64,000 nt of DNA, taken from Enterococcus gilvus ATCC BAA-350 (GTDB taxonomy: Bacteria > Bacillota > Bacilli > Lactobacillales > Enterococcaceae). The notes under the pieces were generated by a model. It was not told the DNA's origin. It did not search any database and saw only the letters and a program-made list of their open reading frames with translations. A program made the translations under genes and the position numbers. Of the stretch, positions 25,062 through 33,053 are shown piece by piece; the stretch's first letter is position 1, and each line of letters begins with the position of its first letter. Location of the stretch: contig NZ_ASWH01000004.1 of the NCBI RefSeq assembly GCF_000407545.1, positions 1-64,000 of the forward strand, written 5' to 3'.

Positions 25062-25101
25062 ATTTATGTACACAAATAGTAGTTTTTAAGGAGAGAAGAA
25101 A

Positions 25102-25896
25102 ATGAAAAAAATTGCCCTTTTAACACTTTTTAGTACAGCGCTATTGGTATCAGCTCCACTTGTTAGTTTTGCGGACGAAGCAACAGATAGTTCAGGTGTC
25201 AGTGTTCTAGCTGATGATGTAGTTGATCCAGTAGAACCAACCGATCCAACTACTCCGGTTGATCCAGTTGATCCGGTTGATCCGGTTGATCCGGTTGATC
25301 CGGTTGATCCGGTTGACCCGGTTGATCCAGTTGATCCGGTTGATCCGGTTGATCCGGTTGATCCGGTTGATCCGGTTGATCCGGTTGATCCGGTTGATCC
25401 AGTTGATCCAGTTGATCCAGTTGATCCAGTTGATCCAGTTGATCCAACAGAGCCAACGGAACCAACGGAACCAACGGAGCCAACGGAACCAACGGAACCA
25501 ACGGAACCAACAGAGCCAACGGAACCAACGGAACCAACAGAGCCAACAGAGCCAACGGAACCAAGCAAGCCGACAGAACCAAGTAAACCAACAGTACCAA
25601 ACAAACCAGTAGACACAAACCCAATTGAAAACCCAGTTAATACAGATACAGACGTTGTGATTGTTGCAGTTGAAGATAGTAAGCCAATCATTCAATTAGC
25701 AGACGGAACAACAAAAAAAGTTGAAGCTAAAGAAATTGGCGCAAACGTTCAAAAAGACGGAACAGTAACGGTTAAAGGTTCAGACGGAAAAATGAAAGTT
25801 TTACCAAAAACAGGAGAAACAGAAAATATTGCATTGTCTGTCCTAGGGTCAGTAATGGTATTAGGATCAGGAATCATTTTTAAAAAGAGAATTTAA
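25102..25896 (+). CDS. traO: TraO, LPXTG surface protein with VDP/TEP repeats (264 aa)
   Basis: Signal peptide (MKKIALLTLFSTALLVSAPL...FADE), a repeat rod of 21 VDP units (25258-25446) then 13 TEP units (25447-25563), a ~75-residue domain (VIVAVEDSKPIIQLADGTTK) and a C-terminal sortase signal LPKTGE with hydrophobic stretch and basic tail KKRI. The Pro-rich rod should span the wall and display the protein, possibly for donor-recipient contact. Last gene of the operon; terminator at 25905-25943. Repeat number is likely variable. Confidence 0.93.
   Translation: MKKIALLTLFSTALLVSAPLVSFADEATDSSGVSVLADDVVDPVEPTDPTTPVDPVDPVDPVDPVDPVDPVDPVDPVDPVDPVDPVDPVDPVDPVDPVDPVDPVDPVDPVDPVDPTEPTEPTEPTEPTEPTEPTEPTEPTEPTEPTEPTEPTEPSKPTEPSKPTVPNKPVDTNPIENPVNTDTDVVIVAVEDSKPIIQLADGTTKKVEAKEIGANVQKDGTVTVKGSDGKMKVLPKTGETENIALSVLGSVMVLGSGIIFKKRI
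25258..25563 (+). repeat. 9-bp tandem repeats in traO
   Basis: 21 copies of GTTGATCCR (Val-Asp-Pro) then 13 copies of ACRGARCCA (Thr-Glu-Pro). Blocks differ in synonymous third positions, suggesting expansion by slippage. Confidence 0.95.
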
Positions 25897-25904
25897 GTAA
25901 ATTT

Positions 25905-25943
25905 AAAAGCATGGTCGCAAGTTTCACTAGCAGCCATGCTTTT
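25905..25943 (+). terminator. tra operon terminator
   Basis: Arms AAAAGCATGG (25905-25914) and CCATGCTTTT (25934-25943) after traO. Confidence 0.8.
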
Positions 25944-26051
25944 ATTGAATCATTGTAGGACATTTTAAAGATAAAATTGCCCACTTTAAAATTAAACATG
26001 TGCTTAGAATTGTTCTAGGCAACACCAATAACAACAGATAGAATCAGCAAC

Positions 26052-26152
26052 TTGGCTTCATTTTAAAATCATGCTATAATGAATGTGCGAAACGAGATAA
26101 GTTCTAATGAATAGCACAAAAGCCCAACCTATTGCGAGTAGGTCGGGCTTTT
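26052..26152 (+). ncRNA. RNA II-like antitoxin RNA of an Fst-type (par) TA locus
   Basis: Consensus promoter TTGGCT-17-TATAAT (26052-26080) drives a short RNA from about 26087 to a bidirectional terminator (26118-26152). It contains ACGAGATAA and ATGAATAGCAC, both repeated in the convergent toxin transcript around its start codon (26277-26301). This is the DRb/DRa arrangement of pAD1 par RNA I/RNA II. Confidence 0.85.
26118..26152. terminator. shared bidirectional terminator of the Fst locus
   Basis: AAAAGCCCAACCTA / TAGGTCGGGCTTTT stem-loop between convergent toxin and antitoxin RNAs, where the two RNAs would first interact. Confidence 0.88.
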
Positions 26153-26210
26153 CTTTGCACTTGTTGCGAATACAAGCGTGTGAGTTAGACAGCAACTTGC
26201 TTGCTATCGT

Positions 26211-26294
26211 CTAATCATCTAACCAATGATCAACTAATGTGATTATTAGACCCACTAAAAGTGGTGCGATAACTAACGAGATAATTTGTTCCAT
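26211..26294 (-). CDS. Fst-family type I toxin peptide (27 aa)
   Basis: Peptide MEQIISLVIAPLLVGLII then TLVDHWLDD: a single hydrophobic helix with the Fst signature SLVIAPxxVGL and a charged C-terminus, as in Fst of pAD1. GGGGGTG ribosome site 5-11 nt before the ATG is sequestered by a 5' hairpin (CCCC-GTAA-GGGG on the message, 26303-26314). Membrane-active toxin for post-segregational killing, controlled by the convergent antitoxin RNA. With epsilon-zeta it gives the plasmid two addiction systems. Confidence 0.88.
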   Translation of the reverse strand: MEQIISLVIAPLLVGLIITLVDHWLDD

Positions 26295-26383
26295 GAATAG
26301 CACCCCCTTACGGGGCAAGTTGCCGTTAATTAGTATAGCATACTTAATATTCTAAACAGTTGATAAATTAAGATAAAAGCTAA

Positions 26384-26432
26384 AATCACTAATCACAAGT
26401 GATTTGTGATTTACAAGGTGTAACGATATAAT
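26384..26432 (+). promoter_or_regulatory. PcopS-type promoter with four omega heptads
   Basis: Four contiguous heptads AATCACT, AATCACA, AGTGATT, TGTGATT (26384-26411) overlap a -35 TTGTGA (26404-26409), followed by a 17-nt spacer and consensus -10 TATAAT (26427-26432). Same architecture as P-omega; drives a copS remnant. Omega from 6910 should bind here, giving a second cis site. Confidence 0.85.
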
Positions 26433-26478
26433 TAAATGGAAAACGTGCAAAATATTTACATAAACAGGGGGGAGAAAC

Positions 26479-26544
26479 TTGGAACTAGCATTTAGAGAAA
26501 ACTTAAAAAATATGAGTAAGAGTGTTATAGAGCAATTATCATAA
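26479..26544 (+). pseudogene. copS/copF remnant (21 codons)
   Basis: TTG start behind a strong AGGGGGGAG; reads LELAFRENLKNM, matching the start of the Inc18 copy-control repressor CopS (MELAFRESLKKM in pSM19035 as I recall), then diverges and stops after 21 codons before a terminator. It marks the place where the original Inc18 cop-rep region has been lost. Confidence 0.7.
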
Positions 26545-26594
26545 AAAATAAGCAGCCCGAATTTACTAAAAAAATGTTTGGGTTGCTTATTTTT
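26543..26594. terminator. bidirectional terminator
   Basis: Arms AAAAAATAAGCAGCCCGA and TTGGGTTGCTTATTTTTT; serves the copS remnant and the convergent 55-aa gene. Confidence 0.85.
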
Positions 26595-26761
26595 TATTGT
26601 TTTTTCTTTTGATATATTTTTTTTGCAATAGAATTACTAATGGGAAAACAAATTAATGCGATAACCAGACCGATAGCAATTTCGTGAAAAATAATTGTTA
26701 TTAAGAATAAAACTATACTGGATATGAATAAACTTAAAACATGTATTTTATCTTCTTTCAT
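26594..26761 (-). CDS. small membrane protein (55 aa), unrecognised
   Basis: ATG at 26761 with GGGAGAGTCCT upstream. Reads MKEDKIHVLSLFISSIVLFL onward: two hydrophobic helices (residues ~8-24 and ~26-45) and a basic tail KKIYQKKKQ. Ends exactly in the terminator shared with the copS remnant. Real-gene signs are the ribosome site, composition and terminator; no known family. Confidence 0.6.
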   Translation of the reverse strand: MKEDKIHVLSLFISSIVLFLITIIFHEIAIGLVIALICFPISNSIAKKIYQKKKQ

Positions 26762-26856
26762 AGGACTCTCCCTTTATTGTCATAATAGTAGTTTGATTTA
26801 TATTTTAAATTATCAATAAAAGAAATGCTAGGGAAAAACACAACAATCAATCAGTT

Positions 26857-27146
26857 GGTTCTGTTGCAAAGTTTTAAATAAAGAATAAAATCCCTTACGG
26901 TATCTATGATTTAAGCTGGGATTCCCAATAATACCTTGATTTCAGTACAGACCGAAAACCCGAAGAGAGTGCCTTCTTTTCGGGTTTTCTTATATAATCA
27001 TCGGATGGCTTCCATGCCTTTAATCGTGGTAGAGGCAGTGCGTAAACTTCGATAGAATTTATTGCGTCTCTTTACTGGACGATGGTCTTGTTCAATCAAA
27101 TTATTCAGGTATTTAATGGTACGATGTTCTGTCCCTTGATAAAAGC
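26857..27146 (-). mobile_element. IS1216 left-end fragment (290 bp)
   Basis: Begins with GGTTCTGTTGCAAAG and matches the first 290 bp of IS1216 (3' end of the transposase, C-terminal codons only), then is interrupted by the left end of the complete copy at 27147. A few SNPs distinguish it from the other copies. Product of an IS1216 inserting into, or recombining at, another IS1216. Confidence 0.92.
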
Positions 27147-27955
27147 GGTTCTGTTGCAAAGTTTTAAATAAAGAATAAAATCCCTTACGGTATCTATGAT
27201 TTAGGCTGTTATTCCCATTAATACCTTGATTTCAGTAGACACCGAAAAGCCGAAGAGAGTGCCTTCTTTTCGGGTTTTCTTATATAATCCTCGAATGGCT
27301 TCCATGCCTTTAATCGTGGTAGAGGCAGTGCGTAAACTTCGATAGAATTTATTGCGTCTCTTTACTGAACGATGGTCTTGTTCAATCAAATTATTCAGGT
27401 ATTTAATGGTACGATGTTCTGTCCCTTGATAAAAGCCGTATTCTTTTAGTTTCTTAAAGGCACTTGTAATAGAGGGGGCTTTATCTGTGACTACAACCTT
27501 CGGTTCATCAAACTGCTTCACTAACCGCTTAAGAAAAGCATAGGCTGCTTGTGTGTCCCGTTTTTTACGTAACCAAATATCCAAGGTTAAACCATTTGCA
27601 TCGATGGCTCGATACAAATAATGCCATTTTCCTTTAATTTTGATGTACGTTTCATCCATTTTCCATGAATAAAAGGATTTTTTATTTTTCTTTTTCCAAA
27701 TTTGATAGAGTAGTTTGCCATATTCTTGCACCCAACGATAAATCGTCGTATGAGAAACGTTAATGCCACAATCATATAAGATTTCTTGAACTTCACGATA
27801 GCTAAGGTTATAACGAAGATAGTAGCCCACGGCTACAATAATCACATCCTGCTGAAATTGCTTTCCTTTAAAATGATTCATCGTAATTCCTCCTGCTATC
27901 TTTTTCTATTATTCTACCTTATTTGATAGTAGATTTAAAACTTTGCAACAGAACC
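27147..27955 (-). mobile_element. IS1216, copy 3, complete (809 bp)
   Basis: Both terminal repeats present. Flanking octamers (ATAAAAGC left, GCCGAATT right) do not match, so there is no target duplication. This is the only copy in the window with an uninterrupted transposase, so it can act in trans on the two frameshifted copies. Confidence 0.95.
27201..27881 (-). CDS. IS1216 transposase (226 aa, intact)
   Basis: IS6-family DDE transposase: N-terminal HTH (REVQEILYDCGINVSHTTIY), catalytic Asp in MDETYIKIKG (~residue 78), second Asp in VVTDKAPSITSAF, Glu in YLNNLIEQDHRSVKRR. Substitutions versus other copies include Arg to Cys in YDCGIN and a changed C-terminus SVSTEIKVLMGITA. Catalyses replicative cointegrate formation and targeted recombination between IS1216 copies. 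Confidence 0.95.
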   Translation of the reverse strand: MNHFKGKQFQQDVIIVAVGYYLRYNLSYREVQEILYDCGINVSHTTIYRWVQEYGKLLYQIWKKKNKKSFYSWKMDETYIKIKGKWHYLYRAIDANGLTLDIWLRKKRDTQAAYAFLKRLVKQFDEPKVVVTDKAPSITSAFKKLKEYGFYQGTEHRTIKYLNNLIEQDHRSVKRRNKFYRSLRTASTTIKGMEAIRGLYKKTRKEGTLFGFSVSTEIKVLMGITA

Positions 27956-28332
27956 GCCGAATTTCTACTCAAATAGAATGCAAAAATGGCCAGTTTAAAC
28001 TGACGGTAGAAATACCGGTAAATACAACGGCTGAAATTATTTTTCCGGACAACAATGGTTCTGTCGAAGTAGGATCTGGCATACATTCTTATAAATTCCC
28101 GACGACAATTGACTTAACACAAGAAGTCTATTCATTTGAATCAACACTAGGAGAAATTGTGGCTAATCCGAAAGGCAAGGCGATGTTAGTTACGCTTTCG
28201 CCAGGTATATTGGATAACCCGATGATTGAATACGCATATGAAATGACAATTAATGAATTATCCGGACAAGCAGCAGAAGCTAAACCACTTTTCGCAGCAA
28301 TCATAGATTCTTTAAATAAAAATGAAGATTAA
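27956..28332 (+). pseudogene. C-terminal fragment of a GH78 alpha-L-rhamnosidase
   Basis: Open frame entering from the IS1216 end (a TTG inside the IS at 27943 is the first possible start). GQFKLTVEIPVNTTAEIIFP and VEVGSGIHSYKFPTTI are typical of the C-terminal beta-sandwich of GH78 rhamnosidases; it ends ELSGQAAEAKPLFAAI. The catalytic domain is missing, removed by the IS1216 event. Position in front of the rhamnose operon suggests that an upstream rhamnosidase was once co-encoded. Confidence 0.75.
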
Positions 28333-28344
28333 ATTCTCCTATAA

Positions 28345-28388
28345 ATGAAATAGCCACGATTCTATTTTTAGATTCGTGACTATTTCAT
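28345..28388. terminator. bidirectional terminator
   Basis: Arms GAAATAGCCACGA and TCGTGACTATTTC between the rhamnosidase fragment and the convergent araC-type gene. Confidence 0.82.
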
Positions 28389-28399
28389 TTGTCATCGTT

Positions 28400-29272
28400 T
28401 TATACAATAATCAAACGATAATATTTAGGAGAAACCCCAATTCTCTTTTTAAAAAGGCGAGAGAAATAGGCTGGATTTTCGATACCGACCGTCTGCGCAA
28501 TAACCTGAACAGATAAATCAGAATAGCGAAGTAAATCTTTGGCTTTTGATAATTTTGCATTAATTAAATAATCAATAGGGGAGGTACCGATATATTGAGT
28601 AAATTCTTTGATAATTTGATAACGGTTTAAGTGGTAGCGTTGTTCTAATTGATTTAAGGTAATAACTTGATTGACGTTTGTGTCTAAATATTCCTTTAGG
28701 GCGATAATATATGGTGGAATCTCACTGCGCGTAAAATCAATGGCATATTTTTGTTGAATTAATTCATTTGTTAATTTGTGAATGAGGAGAGAAGATTCAA
28801 AATCCGTTCGTGCATCAGCGTGTTTTTCCAACGCTAGTAGTTGTTGCATGATAAAATGAATGGCATTTTTTTCTGGTACACCTGTCGTTTTGACTACATT
28901 ATTACCGGTTCGAATAAACTCTTCATAAAAAGAAGTCGAAGTACCGCCATAAAAATGAATCCAATCCATTTCCCAAGGTTCATCGCTAAGCGTTTCATAG
29001 TATTGATACTCTTTACAATCAATGAAGAAAAAGTCACCAGCTTGTAATTCGTAATCTTTTCCTCGATAAAATAACCGTCCCTTACCAGAAAGTGTGAAAT
29101 TCATCAAATAAGATGGAAGATTTTCGCGTTCTGTATAGTAAGGTTTACTGGCTTTAAAGTGGCCAATTTCTTGAATATGAAAGAATAGTTGTTGTGTTCG
29201 TTTGGAAGGGGTATGGATGTAACGAACCGAGTCCTCACTCCAGGAATAGTTTGCCTTTAACCAATGTTCCAT
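28400..29272 (-). CDS. AraC-family regulator, probable rhamnose activator (290 aa)
   Basis: N-terminal cupin-type sensor (~residues 35-120, GRLFYRGKDYELQAGDFFFI) and a C-terminal AraC/XylS double HTH (~190-285; LSVQVIAQTVGIENPAYFSRLFKKRIGVSP is split here as two adjoining motifs around residue 255). Divergent from rhaB with a 131-bp shared promoter region, the usual layout of RhaR/RhaS-type activators. Predicted to sense L-rhamnose and activate rhaBADfucO; ligand not provable from sequence. Confidence 0.85.
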   Translation of the reverse strand: MEHWLKANYSWSEDSVRYIHTPSKRTQQLFFHIQEIGHFKASKPYYTERENLPSYLMNFTLSGKGRLFYRGKDYELQAGDFFFIDCKEYQYYETLSDEPWEMDWIHFYGGTSTSFYEEFIRTGNNVVKTTGVPEKNAIHFIMQQLLALEKHADARTDFESSLLIHKLTNELIQQKYAIDFTRSEIPPYIIALKEYLDTNVNQVITLNQLEQRYHLNRYQIIKEFTQYIGTSPIDYLINAKLSKAKDLLRYSDLSVQVIAQTVGIENPAYFSRLFKKRIGVSPKYYRLIIV

Positions 29273-29403
29273 TTGTTTTCTCCTTTGCCAATATAGTGCA
29301 AGTATATATCAATTTAAACTAAATAAAAAGTAAATAAAATAACTTATAATACAAATGTAAGTGGTATTAATATAAAAATATAATGCAAAAAGAGGTGTAG
29401 CAA
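29273..29403. promoter_or_regulatory. divergent rha control region
   Basis: 131 AT-rich bp between the regulator and rhaB with TATAAT-like boxes at 29345-29350 and 29379-29384 and a ribosome site AGAGGTG before the GTG of rhaB. Binding site of the AraC-type activator is expected here; no clean direct repeat identified. Confidence 0.5.
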
Positions 29404-30870
29404 GTGGAACACTATCTTGCGGTAGATATCGGTGCATCTAGCGGACGCGTCCTTTTAAGTACCTTAAATGACGGCAAAATGTCATTGACTGAAATCCATC
29501 GTTTTAAAAATGGGTTTTCATTCCGTGATGGACATGATCGTTGGGCCATCGAAGAATTAGTAACAAATATCATCAAAGGGCTGGAATTAGCTAAAGAGCA
29601 ATACGGCGTGGAAAGTTGTACATTAGGAATTGATACATGGGCGGTTGATTATTGTCTTATTGATAAAGAAGGCAATTTACTGGCAGATCCGATAGCTTAT
29701 CGAGATGCCCGGACAGAGTATGCAGTTGAGAAAGTGAGCCAAGAAATATCGCTGGATGAGCTGTATGAGCGAACCGGTATTCAGATACAACCATTTAACA
29801 CATTATTTCAGTTATTTGTGGAAGATAAAACGTTACTTGATAAAGCAGATAAAATTGCACTCATTCCAGACTATCTGGGGTATCGTTTGACAGGTAATTT
29901 GGTGACAGAAAAAACAAATGCTTCAACCACACAACTGCTGAATCCCGGTACTTTGACTTGGGATGTGAAATTGATGCAAATTTTGGGAATTGATACGAGC
30001 TATTTTGCGCCACTGGTTGATGCCGGTAACATTTTAGGAAAGTTAGCAAAAGACCAGTTTCCAGCAAATGATTTACCTGAAACAACTGTTATTACAGTAG
30101 CAACTCATGATACAGCATCAGCCGTTTTAGGCACGCCAAGTAACTCTACAGATAATTGGGCGTACTTAAGCAGTGGTACTTGGTCACTTCTTGGAGTAGA
30201 GACAAAAGTTGCAAGAGTATCACGGAAAGCCTTTTTTGAAAACTATACCAATGAGTGGGGTGCTCATAACACTATTCGCTTCTTGAAAAATATTATGGGT
30301 ATGTGGTTGGTTCAAGAGGTTGCCCGCATGCAAAATTATCAAATCTCTTATGCTGAAATGGCGGAGTTAGCTGCCAAAGAGCCGGCTTTTCAACAGTGGA
30401 TTGACATCAATGATCAAAGGTTCTTAAATCCAGAAAATATGATTCAAGAGATACAATCCTATTGTAGAGAAACAAATCAAACAGTACCAACATCACCTGG
30501 TGCAATTGCACGATGTATCTATGATAATTTAGCACTTTGCTACGCAGTAGAATTGGAAAAATTAGAGGCTATTACTGGTGTGGAAGATATCATCGATACT
30601 CTCTATATTGTAGGTGGCGGATCTAACAATACTTTTTTAAATCAGTTGACTGCAGATGTTGCCAATATTCGTGTACAAGCTGGGCCGGGTGAGGCAACAG
30701 CAATTGGGAACCTTGCGCTACAAATGATTACGGTCGGTGACTGTTCATCAATTGAAGAAGCAAGAAAAATAATCAAAGCCTCTTTCCCTTGCACTGAATA
30801 TCACCCTAGAGAAAATCAATCAACTGTATTAACAAACTATAAAAAATTTTTGAAAGTGAGGAATTACTAA
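29404..30870 (+). CDS. rhaB: L-rhamnulokinase RhaB (488 aa)
   Basis: FGGY-family kinase phosphorylating L-rhamnulose to L-rhamnulose-1-phosphate. [11 protein letters not shown] at residues 6-16 (ATP phosphate-binding loop), [14 protein letters not shown] (~78-91), [11 protein letters not shown] (~233) and [13 protein letters not shown] (~255-267) are characteristic. GTG start with AGAGGTG. First gene of rhaBAD; stop overlaps the rhaA start by one base. Confidence 0.95.
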   Translation: MEHYLAVDIGASSGRVLLSTLNDGKMSLTEIHRFKNGFSFRDGHDRWAIEELVTNIIKGLELAKEQYGVESCTLGIDTWAVDYCLIDKEGNLLADPIAYRDARTEYAVEKVSQEISLDELYERTGIQIQPFNTLFQLFVEDKTLLDKADKIALIPDYLGYRLTGNLVTEKTNASTTQLLNPGTLTWDVKLMQILGIDTSYFAPLVDAGNILGKLAKDQFPANDLPETTVITVATHDTASAVLGTPSNSTDNWAYLSSGTWSLLGVETKVARVSRKAFFENYTNEWGAHNTIRFLKNIMGMWLVQEVARMQNYQISYAEMAELAAKEPAFQQWIDINDQRFLNPENMIQEIQSYCRETNQTVPTSPGAIARCIYDNLALCYAVELEKLEAITGVEDIIDTLYIVGGGSNNTFLNQLTADVANIRVQAGPGEATAIGNLALQMITVGDCSSIEEARKIIKASFPCTEYHPRENQSTVLTNYKKFLKVRNY

Positions 30871-32120
30871 TGAGTGAGGTAAAACAAAAATATCAAGTTG
30901 CCAAAGAAGCCTATGCGAAAGTTGGTGTCGATACAGATGCAGTTTTAGAAAAATTAGCAAATGTAAAAATTTCGATGCACGTATGGCAAGGCGATGATGT
31001 TAAAGGATTTTTAAGTGATGCAGAACTATCAGGAGGGATTTCAGTTACAGGAAATCACCCAGGAGTTGCGAAAAATCCAGATCAATTACGTCAAGACTTA
31101 GAAAAAGCTTATTCTTTAATCCCAGGCAAGCATAAGTTGAATCTTCATGCAATTTATTTAGATACGGATGAACAAGTAGATTTAGATCAAATTGAGCCAA
31201 AACATTTTGAAAAATGGGTAGCATGGGCCAAAGAACAAGGATTAGGTTTGGATTTCAATCCAACTTTCTTTTCACATCCGATGTTTAAAGATGGTTTTAC
31301 GCTAGCCTCTCCTGATAAAGAAGTTCGTGATTTTTGGATTGAGCATGGGAAACGAGCACGTAAAATTGCCGCTTATTTTGGTGAAGAATTAGGTCAAGTA
31401 GCAGTCAATAATTTTTGGGTACCAGATGGCTATAAAGACAATCCAATCGATCGCTATACACCTAGAAAACGATTAATGGAATCATTAGATGCAATTTTTG
31501 AAGAGGATTTTAATCCCGAATATACCCTTGATGCAGTTGAAAGTAAGCTATTCGGTCTTGGTGCAGAAGCTTATACAGTCGGTTCGCATGAATTTTATAT
31601 GGGATATGGTTTAACACGTAATAAATTAATCTGTTTAGATGCGGGACATTTCCATCCAACGGAAGTTATTTCCAATAAATTATCATCATTGGCACTATTT
31701 GGCGAAGGATTATTATTACATGTTTCTCGACCGGTTCGTTGGGATTCTGATCATGTAGTGATTATGGATGATGAACTTCAAGAAATTGGTAAAGAGTTGG
31801 TACGTAATGATTTATTAGCAAAAACGCATATTGGATTGGATTTCTTTGATGCGACAATTAATCGCGTAGCTGCATGGGTAATTGGTACACGTAACACGCA
31901 AAAAGCATTACTTAAAGGTATGCTTGAGCCAACTGAAAAATTAAAAGAGATTGAATTAGCAGGTGATTTTACTACTAGATTAGTGATGACAGAAGAACTA
32001 AAAGATTTTCCATTTGCCGATGTATGGAATTATTACTGCGAAATAAATAATGTACCGGTAGGACTTGATTGGTACAAAGAAGCACAATCCTATGAACATA
32101 ATGTGTTACTAAATCGCTAA
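30870..32120 (+). CDS. rhaA: L-rhamnose isomerase RhaA (416 aa)
   Basis: Converts L-rhamnose to L-rhamnulose. Full-length: [16 protein letters not shown] (~30-45), [24 protein letters not shown] (~127-140), [11 protein letters not shown] (~237), [16 protein letters not shown] (~257-272, metal ligands Asp and His) and [14 protein letters not shown] (~289). Coupled to rhaB, 20 nt before rhaD. Confidence 0.96.
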   Translation: MSEVKQKYQVAKEAYAKVGVDTDAVLEKLANVKISMHVWQGDDVKGFLSDAELSGGISVTGNHPGVAKNPDQLRQDLEKAYSLIPGKHKLNLHAIYLDTDEQVDLDQIEPKHFEKWVAWAKEQGLGLDFNPTFFSHPMFKDGFTLASPDKEVRDFWIEHGKRARKIAAYFGEELGQVAVNNFWVPDGYKDNPIDRYTPRKRLMESLDAIFEEDFNPEYTLDAVESKLFGLGAEAYTVGSHEFYMGYGLTRNKLICLDAGHFHPTEVISNKLSSLALFGEGLLLHVSRPVRWDSDHVVIMDDELQEIGKELVRNDLLAKTHIGLDFFDATINRVAAWVIGTRNTQKALLKGMLEPTEKLKEIELAGDFTTRLVMTEELKDFPFADVWNYYCEINNVPVGLDWYKEAQSYEHNVLLNR

Positions 32121-32140
32121 GATACTAGAAGGAGAGCATA

Positions 32141-32968
32141 ATGAAAAAAATATCAATGTTACAAGCACCCTTTGTCAAAGAAATGATTGAAACAACAAGT
32201 AATTTGTACCGTTTAGGTTGGGATGAACGGAATGGTGGAAATATTTCATATCTTTTAAGTGAGGAAGAAGTAACTCCTTTTGTAGATATCCAAAATGTTA
32301 TTCGACAAATTCCAATGATTTTTGATGCAAGTGCTCTAAAAGGCCGTTACTTTTTAGTAACAGGGTCAGGCAAGTACTTTAAAAATGTGGAGTTTGCGCC
32401 TTCAGAAAATATTGGGCTAGTTCGTGTCGCTGAAAACGGTAAAACATTAGATTTGTTATGGGGATTAGAAAATGACGCAAAACCAACAAGTGAATTGCCA
32501 AGTCATTTTATGAGTCATATAGCCCGATTGGAAGTAGATCCGGAGAATCGTATTATCATGCACAATCATGCAACTCATCTATTGGCAATGACGTTTACTC
32601 ATGAACTGGACGAACGTGCCTTTACACGCACCTTATGGCAAATGTGTACAGAATGTCTCGTTGTTTTCCCAGAAGGGGTATCGATTATTCCTTGGTTAGT
32701 CCCTGGTACAAACGAAATTGGTGAAGCAACTTCTGAAAAAATGAAAGAAACGAGACTCGTTTTATGGCCACAACATGGTATTTATGGTGCAGGAAAAGAT
32801 ATGGATGAAGTGTTTGGATTGATTGAAACAGCTGAAAAAGCAGCAAAAGTATACACATATGTCCAAGCCCAAGGTGGCGTGAAACAAACCATCAGCGATG
32901 AAGACTTATGGAAACTCGCACGTGCTTTTGGAGTGACACCACATGCTGGCTATTTAGCAACAAACTAG
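32141..32968 (+). CDS. rhaD: Rhamnulose-1-phosphate aldolase RhaD (275 aa)
   Basis: Class II zinc aldolase splitting L-rhamnulose-1-P to DHAP and L-lactaldehyde. NGGNISYLL (~31-39), [11 protein letters not shown] (~72), zinc ligands in [12 protein letters not shown] (~143-154), and [18 protein letters not shown] (~210-227) fit RhaD. ATG with AAGGAGAG. Followed by a hairpin (32986-33006) before fucO. Confidence 0.95.
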   Translation: MKKISMLQAPFVKEMIETTSNLYRLGWDERNGGNISYLLSEEEVTPFVDIQNVIRQIPMIFDASALKGRYFLVTGSGKYFKNVEFAPSENIGLVRVAENGKTLDLLWGLENDAKPTSELPSHFMSHIARLEVDPENRIIMHNHATHLLAMTFTHELDERAFTRTLWQMCTECLVVFPEGVSIIPWLVPGTNEIGEATSEKMKETRLVLWPQHGIYGAGKDMDEVFGLIETAEKAAKVYTYVQAQGGVKQTISDEDLWKLARAFGVTPHAGYLATN

Positions 32969-32985
32969 TTTTTAACTGATATATT

Positions 32986-33012
32986 TAGGGGGTAAGATAA
33001 TCCCCTTTTTTT
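32986..33012 (+). terminator. partial terminator between rhaD and fucO
   Basis: Short GGGG(G)/CCCC hairpin followed by T7. It may reduce fucO expression relative to rhaBAD. Confidence 0.65.
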
Positions 33013-33053
33013 AAGATGGTATGTGAAAATAATCACTTTAAGGAGAGAGAAAA

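Noticed and set aside
25207..25695. Long ORFs in other frames over the traO repeat, and a repeat array resembling CRISPR
   Set aside because: 9-bp tandem units without spacers leave all frames open; the plus-strand frame has signal peptide and LPKTGE, so the others are shadows and it is not a CRISPR.
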